From positions 62,001 to 126,000 of the forward strand of contig CANNAN010000002.1 of assembly GCA_947502635.1 (NCBI GenBank): 64,000 nt of DNA, in the 5' to 3' direction. This DNA is from an uncultured Flavobacteriaceae bacterium. Its GTDB lineage: Bacteria; Bacteroidota; Bacteroidia; Flavobacteriales; Flavobacteriaceae. Shown here piece by piece: positions 18,607 to 27,595 of the stretch. Made by a program: the position numbers and the translations under genes. The notes under the pieces were generated by a model. The model did not search any database and was not told the origin of the DNA. It saw nothing but the letters and a program-made list of their open reading frames with translations. Numbering within the stretch: the first letter of the stretch is position 1; every line of letters begins with the position of its first letter.

Positions 18607-19916
18607 AAATAGCGGTTATAGGAACAGGATATGTTGGTTTGGTTACAGGAACTTGTTTAGCAGAGACAGGAAATGATGTGCTTTGTGTTGATATAGATAC
18701 TCAAAAAGTACAACAAATGCAACAGGGTATAGTGCCAATTTATGAGCCCCATTTAGATATATTGTTTGATAGGAATATTAAAGCAGGACGTTTAAGTTTT
18801 TCTACAAGTTTGGATGATGGTCTGCTACATGGAGATATTATTTTTTTAGCTTTACCTACACCCGAAGGAGAAGATGGGTCTGCAGATTTATCTTACGTTT
18901 TAGGTGTTGCTCAGCATATAGGTAAAAAAATACAATCATATAAAGTAATAGTTGATAAAAGTACTGTCCCAGTAGGTACGGCAGACAAGGTAATAGATGC
19001 TATTTCAAAAGAAACTAATGTTGAATTTGATGTAGTCTCTAACCCTGAGTTTTTGAGAGAAGGATTTGCAGTAGATGATTTTTTAAAACCAGAACGTATT
19101 GTAATTGGATCAAATTCAGAAAAAGCAGTTGGCCTAATGCAAAAACTGTATAAACCTTTTGTTCGTTCTGGAAACCCAATAATTGTAATGGATGAACGTA
19201 GTGCTGAACTCACCAAGTATGCAGCTAATGCATTTTTAGCTACTAAGATTACTTTTATGAATGAGATAGCTAATTTTTGTGAAAAAGTTGGTGCGGATGT
19301 AGATAAGGTACGCATGGGTATCGGAACTGATTCACGTATTGGGAAACGTTTTTTGTTTCCAGGTATTGGTTATGGAGGTTCTTGTTTTCCCAAAGATGTA
19401 AAAGCACTACATAAATCTGGTAAAGAAGTAGGCTATGAATTTGATATTTTAAATGCAGTCATTAAAGTAAATGATATTCAAAAGAAAGTACTTATTCAAA
19501 GAATAGAAACATATTTTGATAATGACATTGCGGGAAAAACCATTGCTATTTGGGGGTTAGCCTTTAAACCAGAAACTGACGATGTTAGAGAAGCTCCTGC
19601 GTTATATATTATTGAAGAACTATTAAAGAGAGATGTTAAAGTTCAAGTATTTGATCCCGAAGCTATGCCAAATGTTAAACGTAAATTTGGAGATCAATTA
19701 ACATATGCTTTAAATAAATATGAAGCGGCGACAGGTGCCGATGTATTGATAATATGCACAGAATGGAGTATTTTTAGAACACCAGATTTTAGCAGATTAA
19801 AAACTATTTTAAGAACACCTATAATTTTTGATGGAAGAAACTTATTTGATATTGAAGACATGGAAAAGGAAGGATTTCATTATAATTCTATAGGAAGAAA
19901 AGAAACAAATATTTAA
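18603..19916 (+). CDS. ugd: UDP-glucose 6-dehydrogenase
   Basis: 437 residues, full length. The NAD-binding motif GTGYVGLVTGTCLAE opens the protein. STVPVGTADK and NPEFLREGFAVDDFLKP follow, and the catalytic cysteine lies in GYGGSCFPKD (Cys261). The C-terminal domain has GLAFKPETDDVREAPA. It oxidises UDP-glucose to UDP-glucuronate with two NAD+. The next gene is a UDP-glucuronate decarboxylase, so the pair leads to UDP-xylose. The ATG overlaps the previous stop by four bases. Confidence 0.95.
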   Translation: MKIAVIGTGYVGLVTGTCLAETGNDVLCVDIDTQKVQQMQQGIVPIYEPHLDILFDRNIKAGRLSFSTSLDDGLLHGDIIFLALPTPEGEDGSADLSYVLGVAQHIGKKIQSYKVIVDKSTVPVGTADKVIDAISKETNVEFDVVSNPEFLREGFAVDDFLKPERIVIGSNSEKAVGLMQKLYKPFVRSGNPIIVMDERSAELTKYAANAFLATKITFMNEIANFCEKVGADVDKVRMGIGTDSRIGKRFLFPGIGYGGSCFPKDVKALHKSGKEVGYEFDILNAVIKVNDIQKKVLIQRIETYFDNDIAGKTIAIWGLAFKPETDDVREAPALYIIEELLKRDVKVQVFDPEAMPNVKRKFGDQLTYALNKYEAATGADVLIICTEWSIFRTPDFSRLKTILRTPIIFDGRNLFDIEDMEKEGFHYNSIGRKETNI

Positions 19917-19919
19917 GTA

Positions 19920-20906
19920 TTGAAAAAAGTTTTAATAACAGGAGCAGCAGGGTTTCTAGGCTCTCATTTATGCGACCGCCTTATAAAAGAAGGGTTTTTT
20001 GTTGCTGGAATGGATAATTTTATTACAGGAGATAAAAGAAACCTTAGTCATCTATATAATCACCTAAATTTCGAGTTCATTGAGCACGATGTTACTCAGT
20101 TTATTAACATTGAGGGTGATCTAGATTACATTTTACATTTTGCTTCACCAGCAAGTCCTATAGACTACTTAAAAATACCCATTCAAACTTTAAAAGTAGG
20201 TTCTTTAGGAACACACAATTTACTTGGGCTGGCAAAAGCTAAAAAAGCTAGAATACTCATAGCATCGACATCAGAAGTCTATGGAGACCCTTTAGTACAT
20301 CCTCAAACGGAAGATTACTATGGAAATGTTAATACTATTGGTCCACGTGGTGTTTATGATGAGGCTAAACGTTTTCAAGAATCAATAACTATGGCATATC
20401 ATAGGTTTCATGGTCTAGAAACTCGGATTGTTCGTATATTTAACACGTATGGTCCAAGAATGCGTCTTAATGACGGTAGAGTTATACCTGCATTTATGGG
20501 ACAGGCTTTACGAGGAGAAGATTTAACTATATTTGGAGATGGCTCTCAAACCCGATCATTTTGTTATGTGGATGATCAAGTTGAAGGAATATTTAAACTT
20601 TTATTGAGTGATTATTCATTGCCTGTTAACATTGGAAATCCGTACGAGATTACTATTAAAGAATTTGCACAGGAGGTTATTAAGCTTACAGGAACTTCTC
20701 AAAAAATAATATACAAAAAATTACCACAAGATGACCCATTACAAAGGCAACCAGATGTATCATTAGCTAAAAAAATATTAAATTGGGAGCCGAAAATTGG
20801 TCAGGAAAAAGGCATGAGAATGACTTTCGAATACTTTAAAACACTCTCACAAGAAGAATTGTTTAAAAGCGATCATAAAGATTTTAAAAACCATATAAAA
20901 AAATAA
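19920..20906 (+). CDS. UDP-glucuronate decarboxylase (UDP-xylose synthase)
   Basis: 328 residues of the extended SDR family. The motif [10 protein letters not shown] binds [20 protein letters not shown] and the catalytic STSEVYGDP plus YDEAKR (YxxxK) are typical of UXS enzymes, as are [10 protein letters not shown] and [14 protein letters not shown]. It converts UDP-glucuronate from Ugd to UDP-xylose. The start is TTG at 19920, three bases after the ugd stop; translation from there begins LKKVLITG and no ATG is available. Its stop abuts the GTG of the sugar transferase. Confidence 0.9.
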   Translation: MKKVLITGAAGFLGSHLCDRLIKEGFFVAGMDNFITGDKRNLSHLYNHLNFEFIEHDVTQFINIEGDLDYILHFASPASPIDYLKIPIQTLKVGSLGTHNLLGLAKAKKARILIASTSEVYGDPLVHPQTEDYYGNVNTIGPRGVYDEAKRFQESITMAYHRFHGLETRIVRIFNTYGPRMRLNDGRVIPAFMGQALRGEDLTIFGDGSQTRSFCYVDDQVEGIFKLLLSDYSLPVNIGNPYEITIKEFAQEVIKLTGTSQKIIYKKLPQDDPLQRQPDVSLAKKILNWEPKIGQEKGMRMTFEYFKTLSQEELFKSDHKDFKNHIKK

Positions 20907-22259
20907 GTGAGCTATAAACAAGGTAGATATTCAAGTTTGATGAAGCCATTATTTGGTGTCATTGATTTATGTATAATAAATATTGCTGTTTTTTTATTTG
21001 AAATAAATTTAATAAATACCTATATATTTTGTGTATATATTTCTCTACTGTGGATTATTATTTCTCTTATAAATCATTTTTATGAAGTTCAACGCCATAC
21101 GCGAATACTTCAAATTATACCACTTTTATTTAGACAAATTGTTTTTTATTCAATTACTCTCTATGCTTTTATTGGATTTTTTAAACAACCAAATATAAGT
21201 AGGCTTGCATTAGGAAATTATTTATTAATAACTTTGATATTCATATCTGTATTTAAGATATTAACATTTTTCTTACTTAAGAAGTATCGATCTGTTTTAA
21301 GTGGTAACACAAGAAATGTAATTGTTATAGGGAAGAATGAAAAAACAAGACAATTAGTTAAGACGTTTAATTCTAGACTTGATTTTGGGTATAAATTTAA
21401 AACACAATTTAGTGTTAATGAAAATGATTTTTCTTTAGAAAAGTGTTTTAAATACATTATAGATAATGATATTGATGAAATATATTTTTCTATAGCAGAA
21501 TTATCAAATAAACAAATTAATAATCTTATAGACTTTGCAGATAACAACTTAAGAGAATTAAAATTCATACCAGATAACAAGGATATCTTTTCGAGAAAAA
21601 TGAAGTATGAATATTATGATTATATTCCTGTTTTATCATTAAGAGATATTCCTCTTCAAGAATCATTAAATAAGTACCTAAAACGTTTATTTGATATTTT
21701 ATTTTCATCATTTATTATCGTTTTTGTTTTATCATGGTTAACACCTTTATTGGCCATATTGATAAAGTTGGAGTCTAAAGGCCCTGTTTTTTTTAAACAA
21801 TCTAGAAACGGATTTAATTATGTAGAATTTGATTGTTATAAATTTAGATCAATGACTCCAAATGAAAAGGCTCATTTACATCAGGCAACAAAAGGAGATC
21901 AGCGGATTACTAAAGTTGGAGCATTTATTCGAAAAACAAGTATAGATGAATTGCCTCAGTTTTTCAATGTATTATTCGGGAATATGTCTGTTGTAGGTCC
22001 TCGCCCTCATATGGTTAGTCACACTAATATGTACGCTCAAAGGGTTGATAAATTTATGGTACGACATTTTGTGAAGCCTGGCATAACAGGTTTGGCTCAG
22101 GTTAGTGGATTTAGAGGAGAAATAGAAATGGAAAAAGATATCATTAATCGAGTAAAGTACGATATTTTTTATATTGAAAACTGGTCATTATTGTTAGACT
22201 TAAAAATTATTATACAAACTTTTGTAAATGCTTTAAGAGGAGAAGAAAAGGCTTATTAA
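20907..22259 (+). CDS. WcaJ-type undecaprenyl-phosphate sugar-1-phosphate transferase
   Basis: 450 residues. The GTG start at 20907 directly follows the upstream stop; an ATG at 20940 is possible but shortens the N-terminal membrane part. Residues 1-125 hold four hydrophobic segments, then a CoA-binding-like domain (about 135-230), then the bacterial sugar transferase domain: KRLFDILFSSFIIVF, FFKQSRNGFNYVEFDCYKFRSM, TSIDELPQFFNVLFGNMSVVGPRP and KPGITGLAQVSG. It starts repeat-unit synthesis by moving a hexose-1-phosphate to undecaprenyl phosphate. It overlaps the convergent GT4 gene by four bases. Confidence 0.9.
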   Translation: MSYKQGRYSSLMKPLFGVIDLCIINIAVFLFEINLINTYIFCVYISLLWIIISLINHFYEVQRHTRILQIIPLLFRQIVFYSITLYAFIGFFKQPNISRLALGNYLLITLIFISVFKILTFFLLKKYRSVLSGNTRNVIVIGKNEKTRQLVKTFNSRLDFGYKFKTQFSVNENDFSLEKCFKYIIDNDIDEIYFSIAELSNKQINNLIDFADNNLRELKFIPDNKDIFSRKMKYEYYDYIPVLSLRDIPLQESLNKYLKRLFDILFSSFIIVFVLSWLTPLLAILIKLESKGPVFFKQSRNGFNYVEFDCYKFRSMTPNEKAHLHQATKGDQRITKVGAFIRKTSIDELPQFFNVLFGNMSVVGPRPHMVSHTNMYAQRVDKFMVRHFVKPGITGLAQVSGFRGEIEMEKDIINRVKYDIFYIENWSLLLDLKIIIQTFVNALRGEEKAY

Positions 22260-23419
22260 ATTTTATTGATTAACATTTGCAGTTGTATGTTGAAATCAAA
22301 ATTTTTAACGGCAGACTCTTTAATTTTTTCTTTAAATTCTGGATTTAATTCTGATGGGCTAATTTTAGAAATTACTCTGTTTAATTCTGAGTAATTACTT
22401 GCTTTAGCAATCCAACCTAAATGGTATTTTTGTATAATTTTTTCCCCTTCTCCACCACCAAAATAAATCATAGGTAAACCTAATTTGGCATATTCAAATA
22501 TTTTTGAAGGTACAGATCCGTAAATTCTATTTAGTAAAGGAATAATGGTTAAATCATACCCGACAAGTATTTTATGTAATTGATTTCTTGAAACTTCTCC
22601 ATGATATATAATATCCAAATCTGAATTGTTAGAAATGAGCGTTTGAATTTTGTTCTGTTCTGCGCCAGCACCATAAATATGAAATTCAATATGCGTATAA
22701 TCTAATTCTTGACACAGTCTATAAATACCTTGAGCGATACCAAGCAAACCAGCATACACAATTTTTAGCTTTCCTTTTGAATGTGCTTTTTTAGGAATTT
22801 TGGGCGTGACAAAATCTGGATAATTACGATATAAAAAGGTGTCTTTTTCTGGAAACAAAGAGGTCACATGACTAATAATTTCATTACTCTGTCCTAAAAT
22901 TAGATTAGCATGTTTATAATTAAAGCGTTCAATTTTTTCTAGCAATTTATAGCTTAAATTCTTTTTAAGGGCTCCTAATTCCAATCCTGCTATGGGCCAC
23001 AAGTCACTTACATTTAAAATAAGCTTTCGTTTTTTAGAACGTAGAAATAACATTGAAGTAAACGCAACCAATAATGGAGGAGATTGTACAATAACAGTTT
23101 TCGGGATTTTATTCCACATAAAAAAACAACATAAGCTAAAACTATAAGACAGCATGGCTATTAAGCGTAATAGTTTGTTTTTAGAATTACTTGCGTATAT
23201 CCATAAACGATGAATAGTGATGTTATTTTCTATGGAATTGTGTTTAAAGGTCCCTTTATAGGCCTCAAAAATTTTACCTGTTGGATAATTAGGCAAAGGC
23301 GTTAAAACAGATACTTTAAAATCATGCTTTTGAAGCCCATCAGCTAAGTGATAGATACGGTTTGAAGCAGCTCCAGTTTCAGGAGGAAAATAACTAGTTA
23401 TGATGAGTACATCGGTCAT
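22256..23419 (-). CDS. GT4 family glycosyltransferase (WbuB-like)
   Basis: 387 residues, GT-B fold. It opens ITSYFPPETGAASNRIYHLADGL, characteristic of WbuB-type transferases, with PNYPTGKIF and SPPLLVAF. The C-lobe has KIVYAGLLGIAQG, IYGAGAEQNKI and PSKIFEYAKLGLPMIYFGGGEGE. In related loci such enzymes add N-acetyl-fucosamine, N-acetylmannosamine or similar residues. It is the last gene of the minus-strand set capK-wecB-GT4; its ATG overlaps the wecB stop by one base. Acting after wecB, it may use a ManNAc-derived donor, but that is inference. Confidence 0.85.
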   Translation of the reverse strand: MTDVLIITSYFPPETGAASNRIYHLADGLQKHDFKVSVLTPLPNYPTGKIFEAYKGTFKHNSIENNITIHRLWIYASNSKNKLLRLIAMLSYSFSLCCFFMWNKIPKTVIVQSPPLLVAFTSMLFLRSKKRKLILNVSDLWPIAGLELGALKKNLSYKLLEKIERFNYKHANLILGQSNEIISHVTSLFPEKDTFLYRNYPDFVTPKIPKKAHSKGKLKIVYAGLLGIAQGIYRLCQELDYTHIEFHIYGAGAEQNKIQTLISNNSDLDIIYHGEVSRNQLHKILVGYDLTIIPLLNRIYGSVPSKIFEYAKLGLPMIYFGGGEGEKIIQKYHLGWIAKASNYSELNRVISKISPSELNPEFKEKIKESAVKNFDFNIQLQMLINKI

Positions 23420-24513
23420 TATAACTTATCAAGGTCTTGTAAATGGTTAACAATTCTTTTTGCTGCCGATCCGTCCCATAACTCTGGAGTCTTTCCCTCT
23501 TTCCAAGATTCAGAAAGTAATATTTTGAAAGCGTCTTCAATCTTTTTAGAATCATTTCCAACCAAGATATTAGTTCCAATATCACAAGTTTCAGGGCGTT
23601 CTGTAGAATCCCTAAGTGTAATACAGGGTACATTCATAACAGTAGTTTCTTCGGTGATACCACCAGAATCTGTTAACACAGCTAAAGCATGTTTTACTAA
23701 ATAATTGAATTCTAAATAGCCTAATGGATTTACATAATGAAGGTTTTTAAAATTTAAATTTAAACCTTTTAAAAGCTTTTTAGTCCTTGGGTGTACAGGA
23801 AAAATTATAGGATAATTTTCGCTCAGTGTTACAATTTGAGTGATTAATTTTTTTAGAAGCGCCTCTTCATCGACATTACTAGGTCTGTGAAGTGTCATAA
23901 CCAGATATTTTTTATCAGATAGATCTAAACCCTTCCAAAGAGCAGGTTTTTTTAATCGAGTTTCATTTTTCCGAAGCGTATCAATCATGACATTACCGAC
24001 AAAAAAAATATTTGATTTTGGTATACCAAGTTTCTTCAAATTCTCATTGGCATACGTTGACGTTGTAAAAAAATAATCAGTTAAGCTATCGGTCACAATT
24101 CTGTTAATTTCTTCAGGCATTTTCATATCCCCAGAACGGATACCAGCTTCTACATGAGCCACTTTTGTGTTGGCTTTTTTAGCGACAATAGTACAAGCCA
24201 TAGTTGATGTGACATCTCCAACAACCATAACCAAATCACATGGATTTTGTACTAGTTCCTTTTCAAAACCAATCATAATAGCAGCAGTTTGCTCAGCTTG
24301 TGTACCGCTTTTAACTTCCAGATTAGTGTCAGGGAAAGGAATATTTAATTCTTCAAAAAAAGTATCACTTAAGTTTTTATCGTAATGTTGACCAGTGTGT
24401 ACAAGCCTGTAATTAATATCAACCCCTTCATTTTTTTTATTCTCGATAGCTTCAATAATAGGAGCAATTTTCATAAAATTAGGTCTGGCACCTGCAACTA
24501 TTGTAATATTCAT
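23419..24513 (-). CDS. wecB: UDP-N-acetylglucosamine 2-epimerase (non-hydrolysing)
   Basis: 364 residues. It opens ITIVAGARPNFMKIAPII and has HTGQHYD, HVEAGIRSGDMKMPEEINRI, VTLHRPSNVD-like MTLHRPSNVD, and the C-terminal LTDSGGITEETTVMNVPCITLRDSTERPET. All are typical of the allosteric WecB/MnaA enzyme that interconverts UDP-GlcNAc and UDP-ManNAc. It is coupled at both ends: four-base overlap with capK and one-base overlap with the GT4 gene. The product would feed the polysaccharide or an enterobacterial-common-antigen-like glycan. Confidence 0.93.
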   Translation of the reverse strand: MNITIVAGARPNFMKIAPIIEAIENKKNEGVDINYRLVHTGQHYDKNLSDTFFEELNIPFPDTNLEVKSGTQAEQTAAIMIGFEKELVQNPCDLVMVVGDVTSTMACTIVAKKANTKVAHVEAGIRSGDMKMPEEINRIVTDSLTDYFFTTSTYANENLKKLGIPKSNIFFVGNVMIDTLRKNETRLKKPALWKGLDLSDKKYLVMTLHRPSNVDEEALLKKLITQIVTLSENYPIIFPVHPRTKKLLKGLNLNFKNLHYVNPLGYLEFNYLVKHALAVLTDSGGITEETTVMNVPCITLRDSTERPETCDIGTNILVGNDSKKIEDAFKILLSESWKEGKTPELWDGSAAKRIVNHLQDLDKL

Positions 24514-25829
24514 TCGTTTGTGTATATTAATGACGAAAACTGCTTCAATTTACCACTTTTCGAGCGTTTTAATGTCGTTTGTTTTTCAAATAAGATAATA
24601 AGTCCGCTCTCAAGATAGTTTTCCATTTCATTCTTTATTATGTCCATCTTGTCTGGAGAAATGTCGTTGTCGCTAACATAGTAAATTTTAAAAGTATTAC
24701 GTTTTAACTGTTCAATAATAAACTCTTTCACGTTGCCATCATCTTCAATAATACTTTTTGTAATGTAATAAAATGTTAATCCAGCTGCCTTTTTCCCACT
24801 AGGTAAAATAGCCATATCATTTGTTCTACCTATTAATTTTTCTAGGATAGGTTTTTTAGGAGTGCTTTTTTTTGAGAGGACACCTATATCTCCAATATCG
24901 TATCTTATAAATGGTTGCGCTTTATTATATAAAGAGGTAATGACTAAACGTCCCTCTTCACCATAGGGTAATACATGATTGTTTTCGTCTAAAATTTCTA
25001 CAAACAGCGTCTCACTATTAACAATCCATTCATTTTGAGTGTTTTCAAAAGCGATTAAATCTAATTCGGAAGCACCATACTCATTGATTATAGGCACACC
25101 AAATTGTGTTTCCATAAGTTGCTTATCATCATCAAAAAGCATCTCAGACGTAACAACACAAGCTTTTAAAGTAGGACAAATAGATTTAAGGACGATCTTT
25201 TTACGCTGAAGATATTTTGCAAATTGAACCATTGGACTGGTATAACCATTCATATAAACAAATGGTTTCTTTTTGAAATCGGTTAGCCAATTTTCAAGAG
25301 CGTCATTATTTAAATCAAACACATTGAACCGATACCTGTTACTAATAAAATCTTTTATTTTTTCAATATAGTACCCTTTTTTATCCAGAGGAATTCCATA
25401 AAACCGAGCCTGTTTTGTCGTATTAAAATTAAGATTAAACCAGGAGAACCGATCCATTATAACACTCCAGGTTAAAGCATGCGTAAATTTATCTTTAGAA
25501 AAAATAAATGGTTGCCCTGATGCGCCAGAGGTTTTGTCTATGTAGCTGTTTTTTTTTGAAAACCCATCAGATAAAAGGGTTTCTAATGGGTGTTGTAAAT
25601 CTTTTTTTGTTATAACTGGAATCGTATTCCAGTCTCGAGGGTTTGTGTTTTTTGCAAACGATTTATAAAACGGATTATGCTTTAAATGATAAGCAATAAT
25701 TTCTTGCTTTCTAGCTTCAATATAGGCTTTGAATTCTGTGTCATTTTTCTTTTGAATAGCTTTCAACAGCAGTTTAGCTTTTCGTATTGGAAAGCCTTTA
25801 AGTTTTAAAGAAAGATTGAATAAATTCAA
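24510..25829 (-). CDS. CapK-like adenylate-forming protein
   Basis: 439 residues related to phenylacetate-CoA ligase/CapK proteins of polysaccharide loci. Visible features are the HNPFYKSFAK motif, the phosphate-binding loop YIDKTSGASGQPF, NEYGASELDLIAFE (adenylate core motif), GEEGRLVITSLYN and FIRYDIGDIG. Such proteins activate an acid as an adenylate; in capsule loci the true substrate is mostly unknown. First gene of the minus-strand trio and divergent from purD. It may attach an amino acid or acyl group to a sugar; this is inference from family context. Confidence 0.8.
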   Translation of the reverse strand: MNLFNLSLKLKGFPIRKAKLLLKAIQKKNDTEFKAYIEARKQEIIAYHLKHNPFYKSFAKNTNPRDWNTIPVITKKDLQHPLETLLSDGFSKKNSYIDKTSGASGQPFIFSKDKFTHALTWSVIMDRFSWFNLNFNTTKQARFYGIPLDKKGYYIEKIKDFISNRYRFNVFDLNNDALENWLTDFKKKPFVYMNGYTSPMVQFAKYLQRKKIVLKSICPTLKACVVTSEMLFDDDKQLMETQFGVPIINEYGASELDLIAFENTQNEWIVNSETLFVEILDENNHVLPYGEEGRLVITSLYNKAQPFIRYDIGDIGVLSKKSTPKKPILEKLIGRTNDMAILPSGKKAAGLTFYYITKSIIEDDGNVKEFIIEQLKRNTFKIYYVSDNDISPDKMDIIKNEMENYLESGLIILFEKQTTLKRSKSGKLKQFSSLIYTNE

Positions 25830-25896
25830 AATAAACGAAGGTAAAATTGTTTTGTAAAGTAAATAAAAAATATTCGTGTATTCGTAGCATTAGTTT

Positions 25897-25904
25897 TATT
25901 TTTG
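25897..25904 (+). promoter_or_regulatory. -7 element of the purD promoter
   Basis: TATTTTTG is an exact TAnnTTTG match followed by C. It lies 88 bases before the purD ATG, which leaves a leader of roughly 80 bases. No convincing -33 TTTG is present at the usual spacing. Confidence 0.55.
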
Positions 25905-25919
25905 CATTCGAGAAAACAC

Positions 25920-25975
25920 TTTTAATGTAAAAGCATTAAAAAAACAAAAATTGTCATTCTCATGTAAATGGGAAT
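25920..25975 (+). promoter_or_regulatory. Two stem-loops in the purD leader
   Basis: The first is a perfect 8-base inverted repeat, TTTTAATG (25920-25927) with CATTAAAA (25934-25941) and a six-base loop. The second pairs ATTCTCAT (25956-25963) with ATGGGAAT (25968-25975) across a four-base loop with one G-U pair. Both fall between the -7 box and the ATG at 25992, so they would be in the mRNA leader. They do not match a purine riboswitch that I recognise. Function unknown. Confidence 0.4.
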
Positions 25976-25991
25976 CTAAAAACACAATACA

Positions 25992-27266
25992 ATGAATATC
26001 TTAATTCTTGGTTCTGGAGGAAGAGAACATACATTTGCTTGGAAAATTGCTCAAAGCACTAAATGCAAACAATTATTTGTTGCTCCAGGAAATTCTGGAA
26101 CGGCTCAAATTGCAACGAATGTTAATATTGGAGTGAATGATTTTGATGCGATTAAAGAACTCGTTTTAAATGAAGGTATTGGTATGGTTGTTGTTGGCCC
26201 TGAAGATCCATTAGTTAAAGGGATTCATGACTATTTTTTAAATGATGAAGCCATTAAGCATGTCTCTGTTATTGGGCCTCAAAAAGTAGCTGCAGAATTA
26301 GAAGGAAGCAAAGAGTTTGCTAAAGAATTTTTATATAGACATCATATTCCAACAGCCGCTTATGAGAGTTTTACAAAAGATACCGTAGAAAAAGGCTATG
26401 CTTTTTTAGAAACTTTAGAAGCGCCTTATGTTTTAAAGGCTGATGGATTAGCTGCTGGGAAAGGGGTTGTTATTTTAAATGATTTAGAAGAAGCTAAAGC
26501 TGAATTAAAAAGTATGTTGGTTGACGCTAAATTTGGAGAAGCGAGTACTAAAGTGGTTATTGAAGAATTTTTAGATGGCATAGAATTAAGCTGCTTTGTG
26601 TTAACTGATGGTACGAATTATAAAATTTTACCAACGGCAAAAGATTATAAACGCATAGGAGAAGGTGATACAGGATTAAATACAGGTGGTATGGGAGCTG
26701 TTTCTCCAGTACCTTTTGCAACGGATGAATTCCTTAATAAAATTGAAGAGCGTATAGTAAAGCCGACTATTAGCGGTTTTAAAAAGGATAATTTACCTTA
26801 TGTGGGATTTGTATTTATTGGACTTATTAAAGTTGGCGACGATCCAAAAGTAATAGAATACAATGTGCGGATGGGAGATCCAGAAACTGAAGTGGTGTTG
26901 CCTAGACTAAAAAATGACTTTGTTGAAATACTTCAAGCAATGTCTAATGGGACATTAGATGAAATTAATATTGATATAGACGAACGTGCTGCGACAACAA
27001 TTATGTTGGTGTCTGGTGGGTATCCTGAAGCTTATGAAAAAGGGAAAGAAATTACTGGAATAGATGCTATTCAGGATTCAATACCTTTTCATGCTGGAGC
27101 TATATTAAAGAACGGTAAAGTTATTACTTCTGGAGGCCGTGTTATGGCTATTACATCGTATGGGAATACCTATCAGGAAGCCATAAAAAAATCCTATCAA
27201 AATATAGAGAAACTACATTTTGATAAGATGAATTATCGTAAGGATATAGGGTTTGATTTAAACTAA
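25992..27266 (+). CDS. purD: Phosphoribosylamine-glycine ligase
   Basis: 424 residues, full length. The start MNILILGSGGREHTFAWKI and APGNSGTAQIA are GARS signatures. The ATP-grasp part shows GPEDPLVKGI, EFLYRHHIPTA, LKADGLAAGKGV, TAKDYKRIGEGDTGLNTGGMGA and EYNVRMGDPETEVVLPRL. It catalyses the second step of purine synthesis: phosphoribosylamine plus glycine to GAR, using ATP. It is divergent from capK and convergent with the small gene at 27299. Housekeeping gene marking the right edge of the polysaccharide locus. Confidence 0.96.
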   Translation: MNILILGSGGREHTFAWKIAQSTKCKQLFVAPGNSGTAQIATNVNIGVNDFDAIKELVLNEGIGMVVVGPEDPLVKGIHDYFLNDEAIKHVSVIGPQKVAAELEGSKEFAKEFLYRHHIPTAAYESFTKDTVEKGYAFLETLEAPYVLKADGLAAGKGVVILNDLEEAKAELKSMLVDAKFGEASTKVVIEEFLDGIELSCFVLTDGTNYKILPTAKDYKRIGEGDTGLNTGGMGAVSPVPFATDEFLNKIEERIVKPTISGFKKDNLPYVGFVFIGLIKVGDDPKVIEYNVRMGDPETEVVLPRLKNDFVEILQAMSNGTLDEINIDIDERAATTIMLVSGGYPEAYEKGKEITGIDAIQDSIPFHAGAILKNGKVITSGGRVMAITSYGNTYQEAIKKSYQNIEKLHFDKMNYRKDIGFDLN

Positions 27267-27298
27267 TTTAAATAAGAGCTTACTACCCAAAATTTGTT

Positions 27299-27526
27299 TT
27301 ACAAAAACGAGTGTGAAGAAACACTTTTGTCTTCTTCATTATTATCGTTAAATATTTTAAGCTGTTTCATCCAATAAACCATAGCAACAAAACCTATAGT
27401 AAGGAAAATCCAAGAAATTGTATTTGCTGTAAACCAGTTTTCTAGCTCAAGAGCTCTTAAAGCATCATACGGTGCCAAAAGGACATTAACAAATAAATCC
27501 TGTATAGCGTAAAAGAAATCTTTCAT
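27299..27526 (-). CDS. Small membrane protein, DUF6341-like
   Basis: 75 residues with one clear hydrophobic segment (TISWIFLTIGFVAMVYWM, about residues 36-54), preceded by an amphipathic DFFYAIQDLFVNVLLAPYDALRALE. The pattern matches a small uncharacterised family found beside upp and purD in Flavobacteriaceae (to my recollection DUF6341). Function unknown. It is divergent from the DUF6427-like gene, with a 69-base shared upstream region. Confidence 0.65.
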   Translation of the reverse strand: MKDFFYAIQDLFVNVLLAPYDALRALELENWFTANTISWIFLTIGFVAMVYWMKQLKIFNDNNEEDKSVSSHSFL

Positions 27527-27546
27527 GTCGTTATATATTGTTTTTT

Positions 27547-27570
27547 AACTAATTTTAGTTAGTATATTTA
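27547..27570 (+). promoter_or_regulatory. Promoter region with palindrome between divergent genes
   Basis: A 14-base palindrome-like element, AACTAATTTTAGTT (27547-27560), is followed directly by TATATTTA (27563-27570), a TAnnTTTA -7 candidate then C, 26 bases before the ATG at 27596. The palindrome occupies the spacer and could be an operator, but no regulator is known. Confidence 0.4.
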
Positions 27571-27595
27571 CAGAGCAAAAATACAAAAAGAGTTA

